Positions 15,511 to 23,413 of a stretch of DNA of 64,000 bases are shown here, one piece after another (positions within the stretch are counted from its first letter, which is position 1; each line of letters begins with the position of its first letter). Source of the stretch: Lachnospiraceae bacterium (GTDB lineage: Bacteria > Bacillota > Clostridia > Lachnospirales > Lachnospiraceae). Position numbers and translations under genes: made by a program. The notes beneath the pieces were generated by a model. That model saw only the letters and a program-made list of their open reading frames with translations. It was not told where the DNA came from and searched no databases. The stretch covers positions 62,001 through 126,000 of the forward strand of contig JAFYAS010000034.1 in assembly GCA_017540605.1 (NCBI GenBank), in the 5' to 3' direction.

Positions 15511-18048
15511 ATGAGAAGAAAAGAATTGTTAAAGAGAACAGGCGTTGCTATGATGGCGGTTTGCATGGCATTTTCCATGACAGGCTGTAAAAAGGGTGGC
15601 AACAAGAATGGAAACAATACTGCTTTGGTTTCCATGGATGAAATAAAGGATGTTACCTTCAAGGAGACTGATGTAGAGCTTACCGGCTATGTGGGCGAGA
15701 TATCAAGTGCTAAGGAGATAGACGGAAAGCTTTACTTTATTACTGTAGAGTATCCTGAGGCGGATGTGAACACCTATGGTCCCGGCGTTGGTAAGATAGA
15801 AGAGGTAAAGAGAGAGCCTTTAGCAACAGCAGCAACAGAGGCTGAAACAGAGACTTCTTCCGAGGAGGGTGAAACAGAAGCTCAAAGTGAGGAAACTTCT
15901 GAGGATACAACAGAGGCAGAGATCTCTGAAGAAACCTCTGCCGAAGGATCAACAGAGCTTACCGGTGAGGATTATGGCGAGATGAGTGATGAGGATATTT
16001 CGGCACAAGAGGAGGAGCCTATTCAAAGCTATGTTATGGATTACAAGCTTTACACGGCTAACCTTGACGGTACTGATGTAAAGGAGCTCACCTACCCTAC
16101 TGATGAGCCCACAGACAATATAGTGGGAATCGATAAGACTGCTGATGGAGACCTGATCTTTTTAGCAGGTGATTATAGCAGTGAATTTACAAAATATAAA
16201 TTTATCATTGCTGATGAGAACGGCAACAAGAAGAATGAGATCGATATTAATTCAACCGTGGATATGGGTGATGATAGTTATGTCAGCAACTTCTTTGTAG
16301 ATGACAAGGGCAATATCGTACTTAGCTCTGATGAAAAGATGTTCATTCTTGGTAAGGATTATAAGAAAAAGGGTGAGCTTAAGGCAGAGAACGGATATTT
16401 CTCATGCTGCGGTATTACCAAGGACAACAAGGTAGTGGCAGGTGTTGAGGAGAGTGCAGGAAATGAGGCTACCACAAAGGCATTTGTAAAGGTAGTTGAC
16501 ACAGATGCAGGAAAATTTACTGATTCATATCCCATTGATACCACTTATTTCCAGGGCTCAGACAGTATCATCAAGGGTACTGCGGATTATGATTTTTATT
16601 ATAAGACCGACAAGGGAATTTTCGGTTATATCATTGCAGAGAAAAAGACCGTAAAGGTGCTTGATTTTATCGCCTCTGATGTTGCAAATACGAATATATA
16701 CGGACTTGCTCCTTTATCTGACGGTTCCTTCATATATATGACCTACGGAGATGACGCTAAGTCTCATATGAAGCATCTTATAAAGGCTGATCCCAATGAG
16801 GTTGCCAACAAAGAGGTCATCACCTTTGGTAGTATGTATTCTGATTTTACTATCAAAAATGCAGCAATTGAGTTCAATAAGAAAAGTGATAAATACAAGG
16901 TCATCGTAAAGGATTATAGTGACGAGGAAGACCCTGAGACCAAATTTAATGCTGACCTTGCAGCAGGCAATATTCCTGATGTGATCGGAATGGACAGCTA
17001 TTCAAGTACTCCCGACAAGTACCTTGCAAAGAATCTTCTTGAGGATCTTTCACCTTATATGGAAAAGGATCCCGATATAAATGAATCTGATTTCCTGCCC
17101 AATTATATAAAGGCTACAAAGAAGAATGATAAGCTCTACTACCTTGCAACAAGCTTCAATATCAGCACTATAGCTGCAAGAAAGTCTGAGCTTGGAGATA
17201 AGACCGGTTGGGATGTAAAGGAATTTACCGATATGGCAAAGGAGAAGGAGAAGAGCGGAGAGAGAGCCTTCACCTATGATACCAGATCATCAAGACTCAA
17301 TATGCTCTTTGCTCAGAGCTCCGGAGATTATGTGAATTGGGAGACCGGTGAGACCAAGTTCGATACTGATGATTTCAAGTCGATCCTTGAATACGCAAAG
17401 GGCGGCGAGGATGATGAGAGCTTCAATTGGGAAAATGTTGAGGAGATGCCTCAGGCTATCCAGAATAAGCACCTCTTCCTTTCTGAGATGAATCTTGATT
17501 TTGAACAGGTTGAGCTTTACAACAAGATATTCAACGGTGATATGACATTTATCGGCTATCCTACTGCAGACAAGAATGGAACCTATATCACCATTCAGAA
17601 TTCATACGGTATCTATTCAAAGTCTGACAAGAAGGATGGAGCATGGGAGTTCATCAAGAGCCTTATGACAAAGGAAGGACAATATAAGATATCAAGAGAT
17701 TACGGCAACAGCATCCCTACAAGACTTGATGTTTTCGATATGAAGGTTAAGGCTGTGACTGCTACAGAGGAATACAAGGACGAGTTTGGCAATGATGTAT
17801 ATCCATTTGAAAGCGGCTACGGTTGGGGTGAGAATTTCTCGGTTGATCTTAAGCCTTTGACAGATGAAGAGGTTAAGATGACAAAGGATATCATCAATAA
17901 CACTACAAAGATCAGCACCTATAACAGCCAGATATTCACTATCATCTCAGAGGAAGCGGAAGCCTTCTTTAAGGGTGATAAGACAGTTGATGAGGTTGCG
18001 AAGATCATCAACAACAGAGTGTCAAATTACGTAAACGAAAACAGATAA
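15511..18048 (+). CDS. Two-domain extracellular solute-binding lipoprotein
   Basis: Receptor for the permeases that follow, 845 residues, about twice the usual length. The N-terminus is a lipoprotein signal with FSMTGC (Cys about residue 26). Residues about 50-430 form an extra domain with repeated strand-turn units such as DGKLYFITVEYP, DGDLIFLAGDY and DDKGNIVLSSDEKMFILG, which look like beta-propeller blades. It is interrupted by a 60-residue Glu/Ser/Thr-rich insert near 110-170. From about residue 433 a family-1 solute-binding domain begins (ITFGSMYSDFTIKNAAIEFN, then AAGNIPDVIGMD), with the family's C-terminal block GAWEFIKSLMTKEGQ. The target is probably a sugar; the propeller-like part could be a second sensor or cell-wall contact. 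GGAGGGCAAT precedes the ATG. Confidence 0.88.
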   Translation: MRRKELLKRTGVAMMAVCMAFSMTGCKKGGNKNGNNTALVSMDEIKDVTFKETDVELTGYVGEISSAKEIDGKLYFITVEYPEADVNTYGPGVGKIEEVKREPLATAATEAETETSSEEGETEAQSEETSEDTTEAEISEETSAEGSTELTGEDYGEMSDEDISAQEEEPIQSYVMDYKLYTANLDGTDVKELTYPTDEPTDNIVGIDKTADGDLIFLAGDYSSEFTKYKFIIADENGNKKNEIDINSTVDMGDDSYVSNFFVDDKGNIVLSSDEKMFILGKDYKKKGELKAENGYFSCCGITKDNKVVAGVEESAGNEATTKAFVKVVDTDAGKFTDSYPIDTTYFQGSDSIIKGTADYDFYYKTDKGIFGYIIAEKKTVKVLDFIASDVANTNIYGLAPLSDGSFIYMTYGDDAKSHMKHLIKADPNEVANKEVITFGSMYSDFTIKNAAIEFNKKSDKYKVIVKDYSDEEDPETKFNADLAAGNIPDVIGMDSYSSTPDKYLAKNLLEDLSPYMEKDPDINESDFLPNYIKATKKNDKLYYLATSFNISTIAARKSELGDKTGWDVKEFTDMAKEKEKSGERAFTYDTRSSRLNMLFAQSSGDYVNWETGETKFDTDDFKSILEYAKGGEDDESFNWENVEEMPQAIQNKHLFLSEMNLDFEQVELYNKIFNGDMTFIGYPTADKNGTYITIQNSYGIYSKSDKKDGAWEFIKSLMTKEGQYKISRDYGNSIPTRLDVFDMKVKAVTATEEYKDEFGNDVYPFESGYGWGENFSVDLKPLTDEEVKMTKDIINNTTKISTYNSQIFTIISEEAEAFFKGDKTVDEVAKIINNRVSNYVNENR

Positions 18049-18070
18049 TTACTACGAGGCAGGAGTCAAA

Positions 18071-18988
18071 ATGGCAAAGGTTTTTACTACCGATGACGGT
18101 AAAGAGATAAAAGTAAAAAAGAGACATCACTCAAAAAATGAGAAGATCGCCGAATATGCCTTTTTGGCTCCGAGTCTTATAGGACTTATGATATTCTTTA
18201 TCCTCCCCTTTTTTGTCATCATCTATTATTCGGGGATAGACAATATCGTAAATGCCGAATTTGTGGGACTAGACAATTTTACAGCGCTTTTACACAACAG
18301 CGCATTTTTGGATGCTGCTAAAAATACAGCAACATTTTCTGCCATAGCAGTTCCTTTAGCTGTTGTCATATCTCTTATCATGGCAGTGATCCTTGAAAAA
18401 GAGATACCCATGAGGAGCCAGTTCAGGACATTTTTCCTTAGTCCTATGATGGTTCCCGTTGCATCGGTTGTCCTTATCTGGCAGGTGCTTTTTGATCATC
18501 ACGGTGTGATAAATGAAGTGGTAAATTTTTTTGGCGGAACAGCCACTGACTGGCTTGAATCTGATTACAGCCAGCTGGTAATTGTCATACTATTTCTCTG
18601 GAAAAATCTCGGATACAACATGATACTTTTTATGTCGGCATTAAATGCTATTCCCAAGGATGTGCTTGAGGTGGCAACCCTCGATAGCGCCAGTGTTCTT
18701 CAGCAGTTTCGCTATATCAAGCTTCGCTATCTTTCGTCGACTATTCTTTTTGTTGCTATTATGTCGCTCATCAATTCCTTCAAGGTTTTTAGAGAGGTTT
18801 ATCTTTTAACCGGAGATTATCCTTACGACAAGCTATATATGCTTCAGCATTTTATGAATAACACCTTCCAGAGTCTGAATTATCAAAAGCTTTCTGCGGC
18901 GGCTATTATCATGGCACTGGTAATGTGCGTAGTGATCGGAGCACTTTTCTATGTTGAGAATTGGTACGGAAGGGATGTGGAAGGCTGA
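18071..18988 (+). CDS. Carbohydrate-type ABC permease, MalF/UgpA class
   Basis: First membrane subunit of the importer, 305 residues, six hydrophobic segments starting at YAFLAPSLIGLMIFFILPFF. NAIPKDVLEVATLDSASVLQQFRYIKL is the EAA loop for the ATPase; it reads EVATLDSAS where most relatives have EAAxxDGA, a mild deviation. The start has CGAGGCAGGAG upstream. The gene overlaps the next permease by one base (TGATG). No ATPase gene is in this cluster, so the importer presumably borrows a shared MsmX-type ATPase from elsewhere in the genome. Confidence 0.92.
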   Translation: MAKVFTTDDGKEIKVKKRHHSKNEKIAEYAFLAPSLIGLMIFFILPFFVIIYYSGIDNIVNAEFVGLDNFTALLHNSAFLDAAKNTATFSAIAVPLAVVISLIMAVILEKEIPMRSQFRTFFLSPMMVPVASVVLIWQVLFDHHGVINEVVNFFGGTATDWLESDYSQLVIVILFLWKNLGYNMILFMSALNAIPKDVLEVATLDSASVLQQFRYIKLRYLSSTILFVAIMSLINSFKVFREVYLLTGDYPYDKLYMLQHFMNNTFQSLNYQKLSAAAIIMALVMCVVIGALFYVENWYGRDVEG

Positions 18989-19995
18989 TGGATATGGAAA
19001 ATGAAATACTTGAAGAAAACATAGAGGTTGAAAATGAACCGAAGCTTTCTCCCGAGGAGATAAGAAGAATTGCCCTAAAGGATAGAAAAAAACGAGGCGT
19101 TAAGAAAAAGCTGAAGATCGTAATTCTTACGATCATTGCACTGCTTTTTGCAACATCATTTCTTATGCCTACTGTGCTTACTATCGCCAATTCATTTATG
19201 TCAGCTAACGAGATAAGTACGAATTACGGTGTGATATTCAATCAATTTAAAGAGCCCGAATGGGGCGAGAGAAAGAGTACGGAGTATATATCCGAGACGG
19301 TCAATCTAAAGTTTATTCCGGATATGGTCACATTTTCCCAATATGCGACAGTGCTTCTTAAGAGCCCTGAGTATCTATTGAAGTTCTGGAATTCGGTGAT
19401 TCTGGTAGTTCCCATAGTCTTTTTCCAGGTGCTTATTGCGCTGGGAGCGGCATACAGCTTTACGAGGTTTCGAGGCAAGAGAAAAGAAGTATTATTCTTT
19501 ATGTATATAGTTTTTATGCTGATGCCCTATCAGGTAACATTGGTTCCAAACTACTTGGTGGCCGATTGGCTTGGAATACTTGATACCAGATGGTCCATCA
19601 TCCTTCCCGGAGCCTTTGCACCCTTTTCGGTTTATCTTCTCACCAAGTTTATGAGAAGGATACCGGATTCTCTTATTGAGGCGGCGAAGCTTGATGGAGC
19701 AAGCGAATGGCAGATTTTTAAAAAGATCGCCGTACCACTTTGTAAGGGGCCTATAGCATCGGTTGCCATACTTGTATTCTTTGATTATTGGAATATGGTT
19801 GAGCAGCCCATCATCATGCTTTCGGATCAGGAGATGCATCCCTTATCGGTATTTTTATCAAAGATAAATACAGGGGAGATCGGACTTGCATTTGCTGTTG
19901 CGACGATATATATGATACCTGCGATATTGATCTTCCTCTATGGCGAGGATTACCTGGTTGAAGGTATTTCTTACCAGGGTGGAGTAAAAGGATAG
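18988..19995 (+). CDS. Carbohydrate-type ABC permease, MalG/UgpE class
   Basis: Second membrane subunit, 335 residues. It begins with a cytoplasmic acidic then Lys/Arg-rich extension of about 45 residues before the first helix (LKIVILTIIALLFATSFLMP). Then comes an enlarged external loop of about 60 residues (SANEISTNYG to TVLLKSPEY) that typical MalG proteins have in shorter form. DSLIEAAKLDGASEWQIFKKIAVPL is a canonical EAA loop. ATG 18988 overlaps the preceding stop; ATG 18994 is an alternative. The HlyD-like gene follows after 12 bases. Confidence 0.92.
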   Translation: MDMENEILEENIEVENEPKLSPEEIRRIALKDRKKRGVKKKLKIVILTIIALLFATSFLMPTVLTIANSFMSANEISTNYGVIFNQFKEPEWGERKSTEYISETVNLKFIPDMVTFSQYATVLLKSPEYLLKFWNSVILVVPIVFFQVLIALGAAYSFTRFRGKRKEVLFFMYIVFMLMPYQVTLVPNYLVADWLGILDTRWSIILPGAFAPFSVYLLTKFMRRIPDSLIEAAKLDGASEWQIFKKIAVPLCKGPIASVAILVFFDYWNMVEQPIIMLSDQEMHPLSVFLSKINTGEIGLAFAVATIYMIPAILIFLYGEDYLVEGISYQGGVKG

Positions 19996-20007
19996 GAGAG
20001 CTTGAAA

Positions 20008-21870
20008 ATGGAAGAAAAAAGACCAAGAAGAAAACTGATAATGAGGATCATGACCGTGTTCATCGTGATCATGCTTTTTCTCACCTTCTTTTCAAACACG
20101 ATACTTAATTATTCTCTCCCCGAGGTGGCTACGGCAACCGTGTCTTCCGGAACTGTGACAAATCGTGTAAGTGTCGAGGGCGAGGTGGAGATGAACTCCG
20201 ACTATGAGGTTACAGTGAGTGGACAGAGAGTGATAAAGGAAGTGAAGTTCGAAAGCGGTGACAAGGTCAAGGAGGGAGATGTTCTTTTTGTATTCGAGGA
20301 CGGAGAAAACACCGAGCTTTCCGAGGCGAAGGATCAGCTTGAGAGCCTTGAGATCAATTATGCAAAATCCCTTCTAAAGATGGCTCCCGATTATGAGGAT
20401 GACAATGAGGCTATAACCGAAGCGAAGGCAGATCTTCAAAAGGCCATAGATGAGCAGACTGAGGCAAAGAAAAAGAATAAGGAGCTTGATGCTTTAAAAA
20501 AGACTGCGGCTAAGGCAAAGGCCAAGGTTGAAAAGCAGCAGGAAAAGGTAAATAAGCTAAAGGAAAAGGTGGATGGCTACAGCGAAAAGGGTGACTATAG
20601 CACTGCCACCGCACAGGTGGAGACGGACAGGGCTGCCGTAAAGAGCGAGGAGGCAAGTCTTGCTTCCCTTAAGAAGGAGCTTTCAAGACTTACCGAGGAT
20701 TACAACGATACAAAGGATGCATATTCAAAGAATGTGGCTGCCTATAAGGCATATCTTTTAAAGCTTGATGAATACAAAAAGAAGATGGCTGACTTTGACG
20801 CCGGAAGGATAGACAAGGAGCCTGAGGCTCCGGATCCTGTTTCTGAGCCTGAGCTACCATCTGAGAAGGAATATAAAAGAAATGTAGAGGATAAGCAGAT
20901 TGAGATCGCTGCCTCTGAGGAAAGACTTGCTGCAGCAAAGGAGCAGCTCAAAAAGTCAGAGAAGGCAGTAAAGACGCTTTCTCCCTCTGTTGATGTGAAT
21001 GCTGATTATAAGGTGGAGAATAAAACCCTTGAGCTTTATCAGGCTGAGCTTGCCAAGGCAGATAAGGCTGTTGAGGATTATGGTACCGTCACGGAAAATG
21101 AAGCTGCTACCGAGAATGTAAAGACGAAGAGAAAGGCTCTTGAGACAGCTATAGAAGCTCTTGATGACAAGAAGAAGCAGGATGCATTAACCGCCGAATC
21201 TGAGGCGTATGACAAGAAAAGCTCTGAAAAGGAGATCGAAAAGCAGAAGGAAAAGATCAAAAAGCTTGAAGAGCAGGATGATATCAATCAGGTGAAGTCA
21301 AAGCATGACGGTATCATAACAGAGATTTCATGTAAGGCAGGAGATACAGTAACTGCTGAGACTCCCATCGCAAAGGTGCAGATAGAGGGAAGCGGTTATA
21401 TTGTAAAAACTACTGTTACTAAGCAGCAGGCAAACCTTATTAAGGTTGGAAATACGGCTACAGTTGAGAATGTCTGGGATAGAGAGCTTACCGCTGAGGT
21501 TAAGTCTATAAAGCCCAATCCTGAGAATGCAGGACAGTCTATGAATGTGGTATTCACCATAAAGGGAGATGCAACTCCTTCCGAGAATATCCAGATGACT
21601 GTTGGTGAAAAGAGCGGAAGATATGATACCATCGTTCCGAGTAATGCGGTAAAGACAGATTCGGAGGGTAAGTTTGTCCTTGTGGTAACGGTAAAGGGAA
21701 CTCCCCTTGGCAACCGTTACAATGTAAAGAAGGTCAGAGTTGATGTAGAGGCTACCGATGGAAAGAGTACAGCGGTTTCAGGCGAGATATTTGAATGGGA
21801 GAATGTTGTGACCAATGCTTCAAAGTCCCTTGATGACGGACAGCAGGTACGACTTACATCAGGAAATTAA
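20008..21870 (+). CDS. HlyD/MacA-like membrane fusion (adaptor) protein with long coiled coil
   Basis: Membrane-anchored adaptor of 620 residues. One N-terminal helix (IMRIMTVFIVIMLFLTFFSN) is followed by a barrel-sandwich (lipoyl-like) strand set (VSVEGEVEMNSDYEVTVSGQ). A very long Ala/Glu/Lys-rich coiled coil follows (about residues 105-425), holding a Pro-rich break near 265-290 (EAPDPVSEPELPSE). The second lipoyl half (KHDGIITEISCKAGDTVTAE) and a beta-barrel/membrane-proximal part complete the adaptor. ATG 20008 is preferred over TTG 20002, with AGGAGAG six bases ahead. In Gram-positives such adaptors work with MacB-like exporters; here the partner is the MacB-core-like gene just downstream, but no MacB ATPase is present. 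Its place after two importer permeases is odd. Confidence 0.85.
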   Translation: MEEKRPRRKLIMRIMTVFIVIMLFLTFFSNTILNYSLPEVATATVSSGTVTNRVSVEGEVEMNSDYEVTVSGQRVIKEVKFESGDKVKEGDVLFVFEDGENTELSEAKDQLESLEINYAKSLLKMAPDYEDDNEAITEAKADLQKAIDEQTEAKKKNKELDALKKTAAKAKAKVEKQQEKVNKLKEKVDGYSEKGDYSTATAQVETDRAAVKSEEASLASLKKELSRLTEDYNDTKDAYSKNVAAYKAYLLKLDEYKKKMADFDAGRIDKEPEAPDPVSEPELPSEKEYKRNVEDKQIEIAASEERLAAAKEQLKKSEKAVKTLSPSVDVNADYKVENKTLELYQAELAKADKAVEDYGTVTENEAATENVKTKRKALETAIEALDDKKKQDALTAESEAYDKKSSEKEIEKQKEKIKKLEEQDDINQVKSKHDGIITEISCKAGDTVTAETPIAKVQIEGSGYIVKTTVTKQQANLIKVGNTATVENVWDRELTAEVKSIKPNPENAGQSMNVVFTIKGDATPSENIQMTVGEKSGRYDTIVPSNAVKTDSEGKFVLVVTVKGTPLGNRYNVKKVRVDVEATDGKSTAVSGEIFEWENVVTNASKSLDDGQQVRLTSGN

Positions 21871-21874
21871 AGGT

Positions 21875-23014
21875 ATGAAGATCAAACTTAAAAAACCTGT
21901 AAACAGAATATGGGCTATTGTTTGGCTGGTTGATCTGCTTTTTATTCTGTCTTGTCTGATCATTTCATTTATGGCAAATGAAAAGATAGAAAGACTTTAT
22001 TCGGAGCAGGCGGCTAAAAGATGGCAGGCGGGGGATATGAAATTTGCTCAGGTGAGTGCCTTCATATCCACTGACGCAAAGACCGATCAAACCGCGCTAT
22101 CAAACATCAGAACCGCAATTATGACGAAGCTTAAGGAGGACGGCTACTCCGATGTCAACAAAAGTGGAAAGCCCCTTTGCGATGCCTACTATATGGAGTC
22201 GGAACAGGCGATCACCGCTGAGAACATATCGGTTGATGTTACCCTTTCCGGTGTGGGGGGAGATTTTTTTACTCTCCATCCATTTCCTCTAAAATGCGGC
22301 AATTATTTCTCTGATGAGGATCTTAATCTTGATCGTATCGTCTTGGATGAGAATGCCTCATGGAATCTCTTTGGTTCGTCAGATGTTGAGGGACTTCAGG
22401 TGCAGATAGGCAGACATATCTTTACAGTGGCCGGTGTTATAAGGGTTCCCACGGACACTGTTGAAAGCGAGGCCTACGGAGAAAAGGCAAGAGCCTTTAT
22501 ACCTTATCAAAGAATGGATAAGGTGGGAACAGAGGAAAAGAATATTACCTGCTATGAAGCGGTGCTCCCCAATCCCATTAAAAGCTATGCCTTCAATACC
22601 TTGAGCTCTGCCTTTGGATTTGGAGAGGAAGAGGACAAGGGAGAGAATAAGGATGTGGTCTGTGTGACCAATACCGAGAGATTTGACTTTTTCAATCTCA
22701 TAGGGGATCTAAAGACCTTTAAATATGTCAGTATGAGAAAGAAGCCTATAGCCTATCCTTTTTGGGAGAATGAAGCCATAGTTGTAGAGCACAGATTATC
22801 AAAGTGGCTATTATTCAGACTGATACTTATAGCCTTTGTTGTGATCACTGTTATAGTTCGTATATCAATCTGGTGGATAAAAAGAGAAAAAACCACCTTC
22901 GAGCTAATTACGGAATGGCTTGATGGGATGAAGGATAAAAGAAATATAAAGCTTGAAAAAAAGAAGGAAAAAGCTAAAGAAGATTCAAAGGAAACTGAGG
23001 AAGAGCAGCACTAA
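21875..23014 (+). CDS. Membrane protein with MacB-periplasmic-core-like domain, no FtsX channel
   Basis: 379 residues with one helix near the N-terminus (IWAIVWLVDLLFILSCLIISF), a large external domain (about 40-310) and a second helix near 318-340 (WLLFRLILIAFVVITVIVRI). A Lys/Glu-rich cytoplasmic tail ends the protein. SVDVTLSGVGGDFFTLHPFPLKCGNYF, NRIVLDENASWNLFGSSDVEG (reading approximate) and QVQIGRHIFTVAGVIRVP match the pattern of MacB_PCD domains in MacB/FtsX-type permeases: gain-of-ligand loop, then a copper-free core ending in VxGVI. The remaining membrane helices of FtsX are missing, so this is not a complete permease. It follows the HlyD-like gene by 4 bases, hence a likely complex partner. 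Confidence 0.65.
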   Translation: MKIKLKKPVNRIWAIVWLVDLLFILSCLIISFMANEKIERLYSEQAAKRWQAGDMKFAQVSAFISTDAKTDQTALSNIRTAIMTKLKEDGYSDVNKSGKPLCDAYYMESEQAITAENISVDVTLSGVGGDFFTLHPFPLKCGNYFSDEDLNLDRIVLDENASWNLFGSSDVEGLQVQIGRHIFTVAGVIRVPTDTVESEAYGEKARAFIPYQRMDKVGTEEKNITCYEAVLPNPIKSYAFNTLSSAFGFGEEEDKGENKDVVCVTNTERFDFFNLIGDLKTFKYVSMRKKPIAYPFWENEAIVVEHRLSKWLLFRLILIAFVVITVIVRISIWWIKREKTTFELITEWLDGMKDKRNIKLEKKKEKAKEDSKETEEEQH

Positions 23015-23035
23015 AAAATAGTGTTGCTTTTCTTG
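23004..23035 (+). terminator. Terminator overlapping the stop of the MacB-like gene
   Basis: AGCAGCACTA (23004-23013) pairs with TAGTGTTGCT (23019-23028) with one wobble around A5, followed by TTTCTT. The stop codon TAA (23012-23014) is inside the hairpin. Confidence 0.75.
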
Positions 23036-23041
23036 ATTTTG

Positions 23042-23050
23042 TGATATAAT
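23042..23050 (+). promoter_or_regulatory. Extended -10 promoter before the small protein/kinase/rib set
   Basis: TG (23042-23043), one base, then a consensus TATAAT (23045-23050) make an extended -10 box. The -35 region (TGTTGC, 23022-23027, 17-base spacing) is poor. The leader of about 75 bases contains TCGGA (23087-23091) and TCCGA (23101-23105) arms around GAAAGCTTTC-like sequence, then a T-run. No FMN riboswitch core is visible there. Confidence 0.5.
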
Positions 23051-23132
23051 AATGTTAATTATGCGCGCTTTTTGATTTGGGGTATCGGAAAGCTTTCGCA
23101 TCCGACATTTTTTAATATAAAGGAGAAGAATT

Positions 23133-23399
23133 ATGGCATCAACTATCAGTGGAGATTGGGACTACAGAACCTTACCGAACAGGCTTTTTGAGCTTGTTAG
23201 GAACCTTGGAAATATGGAGCAGGAAGGTACCGGATTTTTTATGGAAAGTGAATCAGAGATGATCACTATCCTCAATTATCTGAATTTTGGTGATGATACC
23301 AATATCACAGAGCCTATGAAGGATCAGATCCACAAGGCTATCGCTGAATTTTCTAAGCGCGGACTCGGCGTAAGAGATGACGCAGATCGTTATAATTGA
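23133..23399 (+). CDS. Small acidic protein with [DE]L[IV]x2Lx6GTG motif (copy A)
   Basis: An 88-residue soluble protein that I do not recognise, led by a good TAAAGGAGAAG site. It has an early aromatic stretch ([20 protein letters not shown]), a [11 protein letters not shown] turn and a long helix-rich second half ([30 protein letters not shown]). The segment E20-L21-V22...L25...G32-T33-G34 matches, with the same spacing, two other small proteins of this window (41694-41900 and 53628-53783). It is directly followed by a hybrid histidine kinase, whose start is 15 bases after the stop, and it is probably co-expressed with it. Confidence 0.8.
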   Translation: MASTISGDWDYRTLPNRLFELVRNLGNMEQEGTGFFMESESEMITILNYLNFGDDTNITEPMKDQIHKAIAEFSKRGLGVRDDADRYN

Positions 23400-23413
23400 T
23401 AGGGGATTTGAAG

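Noticed and set aside
23051..23132. FMN riboswitch before the kinase/rib set
   Set aside because: Only a weak hairpin with TCGGA/TCCGA arms is present; the space is too short for the full RFN element.
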